Origin: Drechslerella dactyloides
Lineage: Eukaryota; Ascomycota; Orbiliomycetes; Orbiliales; Orbiliaceae
Length of the DNA stretch: 64,000 nt
Direction: 5' to 3'
NCBI GenBank assembly: GCA_020064725.1
Contig: JAGTWJ010000002.1
Location: 3,410,001-3,474,000, forward strand
Of the stretch, positions 46,486-58,700 are shown in pieces (positions within the stretch are counted from its first letter, which is position 1; each line of letters begins with the position of its first letter). Under the pieces are notes generated by a model. The model ran no database searches, was not told the DNA's origin, and worked only from the letters and a program-made list of their open reading frames with translations. A program made the translations under genes and the position numbers.

Positions 46486-48486
46486 CTATTTCTTGTCCTT
46501 CTTTTTCTTCTTGGGCGCTTCGTCGTCGTCGTCTGCGTCCCGCGAGCGCTTCTTCTCCTTCTTTTCCGACTTGTCCTTCTTCTCCGACTTTTCCTTCTTG
46601 TCTTTCTTCTCCTTCTTTTCGCTCTTCTCCTCCTTTTCTTCCTTTTCCTTCTTGTCCTTCTTCTTCTCTTTCTTGTCCTTCTTGTCCTTCTTTTCTTTCT
46701 TGTCTTTCTTGTCTTTCTTCTTCTCCTTCTTTTCGGCTTTTTCTTCGTCCTTGCCGTGGATTTGTCGCTTTTCATACTGGGAGGTGTCGGCATCTTCCAT
46801 TTCGTCGTCGTCTTCATCCTCGTCCTCATCCTCGTCAACATCGATAGCGAGATCCTGGAGAGCGAGATCCATGGCATTTTTCTAAACAAATATTAGCATA
46901 TTGTCACCGAAACAAAAACTATTGATCAATCACACTTACCATCGCAGTCTCGTTCTTCGTAGGTGTAGCGCCAGTAGCGTAAAAGTTAAGTCGCTCCTCG
47001 ACCTGCGCCTTAAGCGCCTCACCAAACTTCGTTGTAGGCGCATCGGAAAAGCTGTCTATCCTCGAGGCGATAGAGCATTTGTTCGCCAGGAACCTTGGAG
47101 AAAAAATTATCAGTTTACCCGCTGAATATGACCAAGTAATTCCGAGCTATTCATACCGTGATATCCGGCCCTTGTTCTTCGGTCCCGCTCGTCCGATGAA
47201 AGACGAGTGGAATATAAGGCCATATTTCGGTGTGTTTCCCTTCGTCTTCAGCGCCCTGAACAACGCCTTCTCCGCACCTAGAATCTGCACCGTCGACGCC
47301 GGATATTTGCTGAGGTTGGTCAAGCTGCCAGCGTGTGAAATCAAGCGCGCACCGACAGTTTCGCCGATCAGCGCCGCCAGGTTGGGCGCTACGATGCTCA
47401 TCTTGTGTATCAGATAGTCATGCAGTCTCCGCCTGTACTCCGTCAAGCTGACCACCCGCTTCGCAAAGTTCGTCACGTTCTCCATGTCCGATTCGGAGAT
47501 ATCCTGGCCCATGGAAACCTTGGCTGCATCGATAATGGCTTGGGCAATGTCAGCGTCATCGTTGACGATGACGGCGATGTCGTGCAGGTGGTCGTTCGTC
47601 AGCTTGGACTTGTCCTGGATGAGGAGGGCGAGTTTGGCGTATTGGTAGTTGTCGCTGACAATCTTGACGAGCTCGGGGAAGTGCCAGGAGTACCATTCGC
47701 GAACGCGCATGGCGAACGTGTTCACGTCCTTGTCGAGCAGGTCCAGCAGGGCAATTGACTGGATGATATGGTTGCTGGTGGTAGATGAATGGTTAGTGCT
47801 TGGTGGATTTCACGGGCGTTGTAGCAACGACATACTCGTTCTTCTGTACGGAGAACTTGACTTTGGCTCTGGAGAAGGCGTGTCCGAGACCCAGGCTGGC
47901 ACGTTCGACATCGCCAGATTGCAGCTGCCGTAGGAGTTTTGTGGAGTGTAATCTCAGGCCACGGATGAGGTCCTGTACGACTTCGTTCGTCTCACACTGA
48001 ATGTTCGGGAAGCCAGCCTTGATAGAGGTAGCAAGATTCTTGTCCGCGATTCCCAGAACGACTTTCTTCTTCTTCCCGGCGGGAACATTGGCTTCGAGGA
48101 CGGTTTTCAGGTAGTCCGACATGATCCCTAGACGCCAATTGCACGTTAGACACACGCTGCACAGACAGCCCGGTAGAGACTGAGCAAGCCGTACCTTCGG
48201 ATACGTCATTGGCGTTCTCCAGCGCGTGTGCGGCACCTCTGTCATGCGCAATCTCCGTGTTAGCCCTCACTCGATTGTGGATCCGCGTTGGTGCAAAGGT
48301 CAAAGACTAGACGTACTGGAAGGGCGCGAACGACACCAGCTTGACCATCTTGCCGAACCTCGCTAGGTCCTGCGCGGCCTCCTGCACCTCCTTGAGTCTA
48401 TTGCCAATAGTCTCCGGCTGCATGACAACCTCGAAGATGGAGTAGCCGACGGCATTCTCGAGGAGGACGTAGTCGACGGCCGCCAT
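46486..48486 (-). CDS. NOP56: box C/D snoRNP core protein Nop56
   Basis: Six-exon model on the minus strand: 48317-48486, 48195-48238, 47836-48127, 47157-47774, 46940-47093, 46486-46881; 557 residues. The N-terminus MAAVDYVLLENAVGYSIFEV, the coiled-coil region, the NOSIC segment (QDLIRGLRLHSTKLL, GLGHAFSRAKVKFSVQKN) and the Nop domain (SMGQDISESDMENV, GARLISHAGSLTNLSK, GNTPKYGLIFHSSFI, GRISRFLANKCSIASR) are intact. The order and the start distinguish it from Nop58. It assembles with Nop58, fibrillarin and Snu13 to methylate rRNA in the nucleolus. The last exon is an extreme Lys/Glu/Asp-rich tail of about 125 residues preceded by an acidic run. Start codons of NOP56 and CCT6 are 446 bp apart and divergent. 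Confidence 0.96.
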
Positions 48487-48931
48487 TGTGCTGATTTTCG
48501 TCCCCGAGGGAGCCTGAAATCGAAAGGGTAAATGAGAGTGAAAGTATCCGCAGCGCCGTCAAGGATGCCGGTAGCGAATGGTATCCGACGAGGTCGCGAT
48601 GTAGAGAGTGTCGCGGTTTCTTATTGGAACAGGCGCTGGGCGATGGAGGACAGAATTTTTAGAAATTTTCCGTGGAGTGTTCCCAATCCGGCTTAGTCAG
48701 TCGCGGCTTCAGTTTTGGGCGGGCAAACAACGACGGCGGAAAACTTCGACAACAAGTTCCACCTGCGCACTATCGATAACCTTCTCACACCCCACCAACG
48801 GCCACGTAAAAAAATTACGCTTTGGTCATCGGAACGTCGCTCTCTCAACTTTCAAATACCGGATACAACATCTTGCGAACCTCGCGTCTCGATAGGAAGC
48901 TTCGGATACCGCGGTTGGAGCTCGGGGAACC
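48487..48931. promoter_or_regulatory. bidirectional promoter region, NOP56 / CCT6
   Basis: 445 bp between divergent start codons. It contains a CCAAT sequence (about 48684) and an A/T block AATTTTTAGAAATTTTCC (about 48654) resembling the rRNA-processing element of ribosome-biogenesis genes; that resemblance is weak. Confidence 0.5.
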
Positions 48932-51150
48932 ATGTCGGCAGCTCAGTTGTTGAATCCCAAGGCGGAGAGCAGGGTACGTGGGATGCACGCGTGTGGGGTC
49001 TGCAGGAAGCTTACTCGGTGACCACAGAGGAGAGGCGAAGCTCTACGAGTCAATATCAATGCCGGAATCGGGCTGCAGGAAGTTCTGAGGTCGAATTTAG
49101 GGCCTATGGGGTATGCCCGTGTTAACGACCTAGGGTTTCAAGCTACCTGCTAACGTATGTTGCTATAGGACGATAAAAATGTCGGTATCACCACACCGTC
49201 CGGTGCGTTATTGAAGACAGGATAGCTGAATCTTATTATCAGGCTTGTAGATGGAGCTGGCGGTGTGAGTTACCAGTGTGGAAAGCATACCTGGCAAGGC
49301 AGGAATACCGACTGACATTCTCCTAGATCAAACTTACGAAGGACGGCAAGGTTCGATACAAGGCATCATTCCACAGTCGTCAACATGCGAAACTTACATG
49401 GGTATAGGTTCTACTGAGTGAAATGCAAATCCAGAGCCCGACGGCTGTCCTCATTGCTCGTATGTATGCTCTTGCCCTCATTGTCCAGGGAAAACACACT
49501 GATTTCTTTCCGTTTCAGGCGCTGTACGTATCATTCAGGTCACCAGGTAGCCTCGACATAAACTTACGCGTATACAGGCCACAGCTCAGGACGAAATCAC
49601 GGGAGATGGTACCACCTCGGTCGTTCTACTCGTCGGAGGGCTGCTGCGTCAAGCCGACCGCTACATCTCGGAAGGTGTCCACCCGCGAGTCATCGTCGAC
49701 GGGTTCGAGATTGCTAAAACCGCCGCGCTAAAGGTGCGACGCCGTTCTCCCGAATCTGTTAACCACCTCGCTGACATTGTCGGCAGTTCCTGGATGGATT
49801 CAAGCAAGATGCCACTGTCGACCGCGAACTACTCCTCTCCGTCGCCCGCACGACGCTCTCCACCAAGCTCAACCCAAATCTCGCTGAGAGCCTTACACCG
49901 ACAATTGTCGACGCTGTTCTGGCGATACACAACCCTGGAGAGCAGATCGATTTGCACATGGTCGAAATCATGACGATGCAGCACCGGACCGCGTCCGAAA
50001 CGCAGCTCATAAGAGGGCTCGCACTGGACCACGGCCCCCGTCATCCAGACATGCCGAAGCGCGTTAAGAATGCGTACATTCTCACGCTCAACGTCTCGCT
50101 CGAGTACGAGAAGAGTGAGGTCAATTCCTCGTTCTTCTACAGCAGCGCCGCTCAGCGCGAGAAGCTGGTCGAGAGTGAACGCAAGTTCGTCGACGAGAAG
50201 TTGAAGAAGATCGTGGAGTTAAAGAAGGAGGTCTGCGGTACGGATTCATCGAAGAGCTTCGTCCTGATCAACCAGAAGGGCATCGACCCGTTGTCGTTAG
50301 ACGTGCTGGCCAAGCATGGCATCATGGCGCTGCGACGGGCGAAGAGACGCAACATGGAGAGGTTGCAGCTCATCTGCGGTGGCGTCGCGCAGAACAGCGT
50401 GGACGACCTGTCTCCGGACGTACTTGGCTGGGCCGGTCTGGTCTACGAGCACACGCTCGGCGAGGAAAAGTACACTTTTGTCGAGGAGGTCAAGGATCCC
50501 AAGTCCGTCACGATCCTCATTAAGGGACCCAATGCGCATACCATCGCGCAGATCAAGGATGCCGTGAGGGACGGGCTGCGCAGCGTCTACAATATGATCA
50601 CCGATAAGAGCGTCGTGCCCGGAGCTGGCGCCTTCCAGATTGCGTGCGCGGCGCACCTCTCCGGCGACGAGTTCCGGAAGGAGGTGAAGGGCAAGGCGAA
50701 GACGGGTGTGCAGGCATTTGCGGATGCGCTGCTGATAATACCGAAGACCTTGGCCCAGAACGCTGGCTTCGATATACAGGATAGCTGTATGTCCATCCTT
50801 CATTATGCAAATATAGGGGGAACCGCGCTAACTGTCGGAATTTTATAGTGTCGGCGTTGCAGGATGAGCATGCAGAGGGCCATATCGTCGGATTAGACCT
50901 GACTAGCGGCGAGCCGATGGACCCCGTAAGCGCCGGCGTCTACGATTCCTATAGAGTTCTGAGGAATGCGATCGCATCTAGCTCCAGCATTGCATCGAAC
51001 CTGCTGCTATGCGACGAGATGTTGAAGGCCCGACACATGGTGAGTTTTACAATGCTATGACTGTATATTGCATCTGGATGCAACCTGTACTAACCTGACA
51101 CCTTTCGGTAATAGGGCAAGAGCGGGCCTGGAGGTGAGCCGGAGGAGTAG
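48932..51150 (+). CDS. CCT6: chaperonin CCT/TRiC subunit zeta
   Basis: Eleven-exon model: 48932-48973, 49028-49110, 49169-49180, 49243-49264, 49327-49350, 49408-49459, 49519-49523, 49578-49733, 49787-50786, 50849-51039, 51115-51150; 540 residues. Conserved blocks rebuilt by the joins include GLQEVLRSNLGPMG-TIKMLVDGAGG-IKLTKDGK-VLLSEMQIQ and TAVLIARAATAQDE, the ATP-binding GDGTTS, QADRYISEGVHPRVI and VVPGAGAFQIACA. The C-terminus is GKSGPGGEPEE. CCT folds actin and tubulin in the cytosol. The 5' half is broken into exons of 12, 22, 24, 52 and 5 nt. The donor after exon 5 is weak (GTTCGA). The micro-exons rest on family conservation of this very invariant region and are well determined. Confidence 0.95.
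49519..49523 (+). other. 5-nt micro-exon in CCT6
   Basis: GCGCT lies between CAG and GTACGT. It completes Arg and encodes Ala of the conserved IARAATAQDE block. Skipping it shifts frame, so it must be included for a functional protein. Confidence 0.8.
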
Positions 51151-54100
51151 ATAACCTAGCGACGGGAAATAGGACCGCGGATATAGTGGTATCATGGCGT
51201 TATAGCAAGAACTGTGCCGTGCGATATCTAGAACCAAAAGCCAATGAAGTACCTACCACCAGCGCTGGCGGCATAATCGGATGATGATACCTGCTATTCC
51301 CGTACATTTCCATTCCATAATTTCCGTAGTCACACTGCCAGGTGCTACAGATAGCTCCTTCACCAAGTGACTTTCATCGACGTACATGGATACCGCATCG
51401 ATATCACGTGACCTACCGTGCTGGTGATGAAAAGCAAGTCCCCTGTGCCCCGGAAGTTCGGTTCAATGGGGAAGCCTTCCAGAACTGAGTGCACCGGATT
51501 TTTGTCCCGGCGGAATCGGCGATGTCATGGCGGTGTGGTGGGGCACTGACGCAATATCATGCATCCTGGGCCAAGGGCTCTCGATCGACCGATCCAGCTC
51601 GAGCATTTTCCCAGCCGGCCGGTACGCTGCACGGCGCAGATCGCAGGCAGGGAGAGGGATCTTTGATCCGTGGGACTAGCGTGGGTCTCCGTGCAGGAAG
51701 GTTGCTGGCAGAATTTTTTTCTGTTTAAGCTCGCATGGAAAAGCAGGAATCCGATGCTGATATCCCAGTCCAGTTGCATATTATATTATACATTCCGATC
51801 CGGCAGATGGAGACTTGACATGACGTACGGGAGAAATACAACGGGCACACGATAGCGCGTGTGTTGTTGTTTGTAGACGACGTTGCAACCCAACACCTAA
51901 CGCCTGTACGACTCGAGCACCACAGCACACTTCACCAGCTCCATATATTGCCGACATTAGCTATATATCAGCCCGCGATTCAGCCACCGTGCACTGCAAA
52001 ATAATGATTGAGACGCATAGCGGCTTAGGTATAGGGGTATATCATGAAGGCATTCGACTACGAGTGCATACACACAAGCTATAAAAATACATCAGTAACT
52101 TAAGTTTACAAAAATGCATGATTGGAGATGCTCCTTCCTCTAGATAATGAAGACGACGGCGACCAGACCTCCCAAATCACAACCGAAACACTCCCTTTCG
52201 GCAATTTCCGCCTCTGGATCTTGAGCCATGTATGGGTACTAGTATGCTTCATGTGACCCATCACAGGCCTTCGTCCATTTATCTATAGTACATTGCCACC
52301 TGGGGGGTTTGAGCTTCAACGTTCTCTTGGCGGCATCGATCGAATAGAAGAATACGAGGGACTTATTTCCGGATCACAAGGACGTATATACTTTCATGTA
52401 CAGCCTGCAAGACCTACTCGACTGCCACTATCATATGGTTGGGGCGTGGGAGGCAAAATTCAGCGCGGCTATGAAGAGCGGGTATATATATATCTATATC
52501 TCTCCTAAGCTTGAATTAGTTTCCACCCTCCAATAATACGGCAGCAACTTTGCTATCCAATCACCCTGTCTAGGGGGAAGTTCGACTGAATGACCTTGGA
52601 TATCATGGCCATAGGATTTGTCCGGGTGGAGATATAGCTGCAATTCGCTATGTCTTATGCACAAAAAGCCATGTCACGATGCAGGCTTATCTTTGCGCTC
52701 TCGTGAGTTTCACCATTCTCGATTGATTGGCCATAGTCCGCACAAGTGGTGTGGCGTTTCTTAAGCTGAGGAATAGGAAGTCGAAGATCGAGGAATTCGC
52801 GTGAATATCGTGGCAAAGGCTGAGCTTGACTTAACCAACGGGCGAGCGAGCTCGAGAAGTGGGAAGCTGATCTAGATGGTAAGGTTACGTTTGTCACTTC
52901 GTCTAGCTATTACTCACGATGCCCAACAGCCACCAATATAGTAAGACGGACTATATCACTTGCATGCATTTTAGTCTCATACACCTTTTTTGTTGAGGCA
53001 TAATAGAACAATCTGGCGATGTAAAAACAGAATTCGGACCCATGCACTAGCGGGAAGTATGCGCCACAGCGGACATCGGCGTCTGCCCCTAGACTAAGAA
53101 ACATGCCAATATCAATATGCAATTGCGTGCTAGCCTTCTAGCTTTGGTAAGGCTACGGTTTTATTTGCCTCTCGGACCGTGTTCCGTAGCGATATTTTGG
53201 TTGGTCTGGAATTCCAACGGTGAAGCCGAGCTGCAATATCTAGACGATCCTAATCCTGAGGCTGCAAGTCGAGACGCAATACAACGGTGAGTTCACTAGT
53301 AATTCTCCCAACGATGTAATCCGGTCTCCGATGACCGAGTACTGGTGGCCATACGATCAATTGAATCGATACCGTTTATGCCTATCGAGTGATACAGTAC
53401 AGCATCAACTAGTGATTCGAAGTATGCAGTTGCCTCCTGATCGTCATATCAGCCCGTCTAATGTTCCCCGTCACGTCAGGGCCTCCTTTGCCACAGTTTA
53501 GATGTCGACAGTAGGCCGGAAGCGGTCAAAGAAACGCCCTCGGCGTTTTATGGCTTGCACAATAACTACCGAGTAGCTCACCCCGGGCTGCAGCCACCAT
53601 CACAAGGAGCGGGGTCCCTAGACTATATCGACGACCGCATCAATGAACTGTGTTGGACTGGTCTCGAGGATGCCCGAGCGTTAGATGTTTGTCCAGAATT
53701 GCTGGAAGGGGCTAGTCGCGAGAGAAGTTCAGCGGTTACGTCACCGCACCTGCCTGCCTCAGGAGAGCGAGGCCTGATCTCATCGATCGACTGAACGCGC
53801 ATACGAATGAGAGCTCCCAGGGCTCAGGGTATTGTCAGGCGACGCGATGGCTCCGGTGCCGTGTTTGTGTGCTGGCCGAGCGAACAGACGTGCACCCGCG
53901 AAATGATGCCGCGGCTACTTGTTCGAGGCCTGCGAGTCGAAGGCTCTTTGGTGAATCGATCAGGCAGAGATTGACGCTATCCCAGCGAGCGATGCGGACA
54001 CACAGACAGCGATCTGACTCGACTGGCTGGCTGCCGGCTGCCGGGAGGCGCAGTACCTGCCATTGACTGATTCTGCGGGCTCGGGTGCTTGATAGCTGGG

Positions 54101-55703
54101 CACTTGGACCGCGGACGATTTTTCTTTTTAAACCCCACCCTCCCCGACGACGTGCCAACACAGTGTCGTTTCTGCGATAACCCGCGAAATCCTCGATCGT
54201 CAGCGAAACCCTCGATTCTCCGCCCCGACTTCAGCTCCAGAAAACGGAATGTTTGTCCGACGCGGCCGGCTCTAAATCAGGCCATCTGCTGCTGGCTGGC
54301 ATTGTCATCCTCGAACCAACTGGCAGGTGGGTGTGCGTTCGAATCCGCCCACCACGACCAGGGGGGATCATGGACTGACTGATCGGGCATCCAAGTTTCT
54401 CATGCCGGTGTGAACATGACATCAGAGATCCATACGGAGCACGCATAGTCGTCCTGCACCGTGCTCCTAAGTGCTCCTAACCCATCGCCTTGGTCGACAA
54501 AATCCTCCGGAAGCTGTGTTAGCTCCGCCGCTGATGACATGAGGCCGACATGGGGATATAGTTGACGGCGTAGCTAGCCGACTGCCAGACCCCCATCCAC
54601 ATGCTCATGATGGAACCCAGAAGCAGGGAAAAAGGAACTCCCAACCTGCTCATGCAGGGAAAAAGCATCAGTATCCATAAAAAGGACTTCAGGCCGCTGG
54701 TCCAAGCACAGGTGGCGTGTCTACCTGCAAATGTCTCTCGACGAGAAAGCTAATTCGGCGAGCCCCCGGCTTGCCATCGATATTATGTTCGTCGAAAAAA
54801 GCTCGATGGGCCGTCAATTTGACGATGCGTGAGCGAAAACTTTTTTTAAGCCCTGGAGGGGGGCCGCCCGCCAATCTTGCCCTCCGCTGGGAAATCGCAC
54901 CTTTTCGGCACACCCCAGGCAAAGCATGCTTCGAATGACCGCCGCCGTCTGCAGTCTCCTCTGGCCCGAGCAATCGAGAATATTTACGGCGATCGGGGAC
55001 CCTGAATTAGCGGACGGACGCCCTGTTGGTGTGAGAACCTCCCAGAATGGGACCAACCGAATGACGCTGCATCCTTTGTTTGCCAGCCGCCCGCTGATTG
55101 GCTCGATTGTACCGGGATGTCAGGACGGACCTGAAGATCGAGAAACACCAAGGTTCCTCGATGGAGATGCCTGGTTTTGCAGTCGACGGGTGCGCCCGCA
55201 TGCGCCTCAGCGAACAGGAAAAAAATAAAAAATTCCGAGAGACTTGGTGGGCCCACCACGGGGCCACCTGGCATGCATGGGGCAAAACAGGGCAGAGTCG
55301 AGACCCCGCGCACTCTCCTTCCACCTTACCTACAACCTCTCCCGGCTGGACAATTCACTGATTCAAAAGCTGAGGTTGCTTGCCATTGAAGTATTCTGAC
55401 TCTGGCAACCTACAAAGCCACTTCTGACTAAGTGCCTTCTGCTACGAAGTGCCTCCTACGGCTATTACCCATTTCCTTACCTGGTAATCGTTACGACCTT
55501 GGCCAGGCCGAGAGCCATAACCCTGAATCCGGTTTCCAAAACACCGCTGAATATAACTGTCCAACTGACTCGTCATCTCCACTTTTTTCAACGTCCGTCC
55601 GGCGGGACAGCGACACCGAATCTCTCGACATAGCCAGCTATGAGCGATCACGACCGCTCCCTATAGCTCCTCTGGCTTGGCTACACACTAGAAAACACTC
55701 TAC
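51151..55703. other. 4.6 kb gene-poor region upstream of frequency
   Basis: No intact gene is seen. Contents: the CCT6 3' flank, short TATA/AT-rich patches (51.8-52.5 kb), a possible ankyrin relic (52910-53140), an unplaced 79-codon frame (53555-53794), then a mixed GC region with several GATCG-type sequences that becomes the long frq upstream region. Short frames at 55.0-55.7 kb overlap each other on both strands and are not called. Confidence 0.6.
52910..53140 (-). pseudogene. possible ankyrin-repeat relic
   Basis: A minus-strand frame reads QLHIDIGMFLSLGADADVRCG and then SEFCFYIARLFYY. The first part matches the second helix and loop of an ankyrin repeat (hIDI..hL..GAD..), and the second resembles a degraded next repeat. 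No NACHT sequence or further repeats could be joined to it. If real it is a decayed fragment, perhaps related to the intact NLR at 21.7-27.7 kb. Only one repeat is convincing, so chance cannot be excluded. Confidence 0.35.
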
Positions 55704-58700
55704 ATGATCTCAAATAGCATCAAAAGCAGCCCTATGTCGGTCGGCAGCAAAAAGTCTGACTGCTCCGAGTCGCCAGCGGCTGGTGCGGAAGCTCAGCGAC
55801 GACACCACAAACGAACCTCACCGGAAGCTTCAGTCTCCCTTCGCCATGCATACCTATCGTCAAGCGCGGCAGAGCCGAATAAAGCTTTCGCTTTGCCTCC
55901 GAAGTTGCAGCATGGGGATCCGACCAGCAATCGATCGTCAGCTTCATCATCCCAGCACAGGAGGCCGGCCGGACAGGTGATGTGGGCGAAAGACATACAA
56001 TCATATCATCAGCCGCCGATGAACGACACGGACCGAGAATCAGCATTTCATTCTAATGGAAGCAACGAGCGAAGTGTTCCTGACGACTGGTTTAAGCACT
56101 GGAACACGAATGTGGGCGATTTCAACCAGCCCAACTCAGCAGATGGTAAGACTAAACGGAGGCGTATATATTGACATGGTGCCCCAATCCTTTCTGCTCA
56201 GCTGGTTAACTCCTGTTGCCGCCCGCACGTTAGGCGACTCGCCCTACTATTTGACCTCTGAACGGCAGCGGAGAAAACAAAAGAACCAACTCAATCCGAA
56301 CGTGAAAGCAGCGCCGCCGGCTGGCGATATTACTCGAGATCCAGATCCGATCAGGTCCCTTCCATTGTTCAATCCCAGTTTTCCGTCTATGCTGCCCACG
56401 CAAGACTCCGACGATGAGAGCGAAGTGTATCGCAGCGTCATTGACGACCTCACAATCAAGAGTGAGTGTGGCCTGACCTTCCTTCTGTCATATTTTTTAG
56501 CACATCACATCTTCCCTCGCTGGGTTCTTTTCATGTGTTCGTTCGTGCCTTAGCGACAAAAACGTTGCTCTCGATCTGGAAATTGAGCTGTGGGAAGCGG
56601 GGACAAACGTAATGTGACGACGAACCGGTTTGCTAACGACATGATGACCACACAGACAAAAAGCTGAAGAAGAAGCTGCGCAAGATGGAGCGGCTGCACT
56701 GCAATGAGCTCAATGAAGAAAAGCTCTTCGAACTGCGGTGCTATGGCTTGCCTCCGTAAGTCGTTCCGTCGTCTTCGGGCCGCGTGCATCTTAGGATCCG
56801 CTCGCGAAACGTGCTGGCGACTCAATCGCTAATGTGTTGCGGCTCTGATTCCCATACATCTAGATCTCGTAAGCAGGAACTTCAGGAGCTTTTGCAAAAG
56901 TTCGCCGCCGAGCTAGAAAACGGCGGGGTCTATGAAACCAAACGGTCCGATGCGATCTCCAATGCCAATGCGACTTCGTCGACGAATCCGTCCTCATCGT
57001 CGCTCTTGCAGAACACTGATTCGGCGTACGCCACAGAGACCCGGATGACTAGCATGGATAGCAGTTCTGTCGACGTTTCCAAGGCGCCCAAATCGCAAGT
57101 CCAATTGCTCAATAAGTCAAAGCTCACGCCAAACATCATTCCGGATATTCAGCCGGTACAGTTTGCGAGCGAGCGAGCAAAGATGAAGCTGGTCGTGAGA
57201 AGGCTGGAGCAGCTGTTCACGGGCAGCGATGCCCTGCAGTCGGAGCTTGAGAAGGCGAAGGTCCAGCAGCGGGTAGCTGTAGCCGCAGCGCAGGAGAAGG
57301 TTGGTGCCGTGGCGGCCGCGGATGAGCTGGCCGAGTCCGGCGATGAAGACGACCGCAGAGAAGCTTCGATGATGTCGCACCAGCAGGATGATGACTTCAG
57401 TAAAGGACAGAATCAGGAACACCGACATAGCTTGGATACATCTCACCAGCGGCCGACGCGTCCGATGGATTTGGACCCGTTCCGCGCGCAGGTCGCCGCC
57501 GAAAACGTCGAATACCTCGAGCAGATGTCGCACTCGTCGTCGTTAAAACGCCACGAACACGCAGTCGCAGGGGAAGTTACCGACTGGGTTTATCTCAACT
57601 TGATCAACAACATGGCGCAAATTCATACGCTCAACGTCTCACTTCACTTTATCAAGAAAGCCATCCGCTCGATGAGTGACAAGCTTGAATTAAGTTCTGA
57701 CGGCGACAAGGTCAGGTGGAGGGGCGGGCTCACCGGCACCCGGCTTAGCAGCGACGGCGATACTAGCAGCAGCATGATGGAAAACAGCTCGAGCGGCGGA
57801 GGGTCCTCGCCCGGCGAGGTTCCGACAAGCTCCAAGTCGAGAGGCAACCCAACGCCAACGGACGGCAAGTCCGTCGGCGCCAAGGCGATATCGACACGAG
57901 ACGTCAAATCGCGGCTCTCACTAATGTCATCACCGACCGGCGCGTACAGTATGAACGAAAACTTCCGGTACCGGCCATTGATGTTCCACAGTCCCGCCAT
58001 GCAGAAGACCAACTCCGCGGACTCCTCGGACCAGGGCAGCTCGGATGGAGAGTCTGAGGCTGGCACTACCGGCTCCGGCGGACCGCCACCCATCCTTGAA
58101 TCCGGCTCGAATATCGAGATGGGCGACATTGGCAAATTTGCACCCCTCGACGGGCCTGTGATATATTTCGGAGGGGCACCCTTCTGCACAGATCTAAGCG
58201 CGCAGGTCGTCTTCAGGGAGGGAGGGCACAGCTCCCCGCGCGCCGAGGGTACGAGCATGTACAAGCGGCTAGTGGAGGAACCGGTTGGTGCACCGGCCGG
58301 GGAGTCATGTGAAGAGGAGGAGCTGCGGGAACTGTCAAAGATGGACTGGGCATCGTCGGACGTCGGCATGAGCATATCTGACGGGTCCGATGAGCACCTG
58401 CCAGACTTGACGTTGACGCCGACAAGCAGCGAAGCCGTACCGACCGTCGTGCCACCCCCGCTGCCGTTCGAAGCGTCCGGCCTCGCTGGGGTCCGTCCTG
58501 ACGACAACTTTGTCGTCTACGTCAAGACAGAGCAGAGTCCCACTCTTGCTGCGGCAAAACCCCGTCGGATATTCCACTCGCTCGATCTTCTGAACGGTAT
58601 TCACGCGCAGCGGCAGCAGCAAGCTGCGAAGCCCTGCTACGACAATGAAGTCATCGACGCCATCCAAGTCAACCTCCCGCCATCCAAGATGCCGGACCCG

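Noticed and set aside
46419..46885. Ser/Phe- and Arg-rich frames opposite the NOP56 tail
   Set aside because: They are the complement and shifted frames of the Lys/Glu/Asp repeat; low-complexity artefacts.
53555..53794. 79-codon plus-strand frame
   Set aside because: No motif, no splice-consistent extension and no similarity I can name.
54260..54360. tRNA-like pieces: TCTAAAT loop and GTTCGAATCCGCC
   Set aside because: The T-stem bases do not pair and no matching acceptor or D arm is found on either strand.
55432..55707. 91-codon frame whose stop overlaps the frq start
   Set aside because: It begins at GTG, not ATG, and has no conserved content, so not a convincing uORF.
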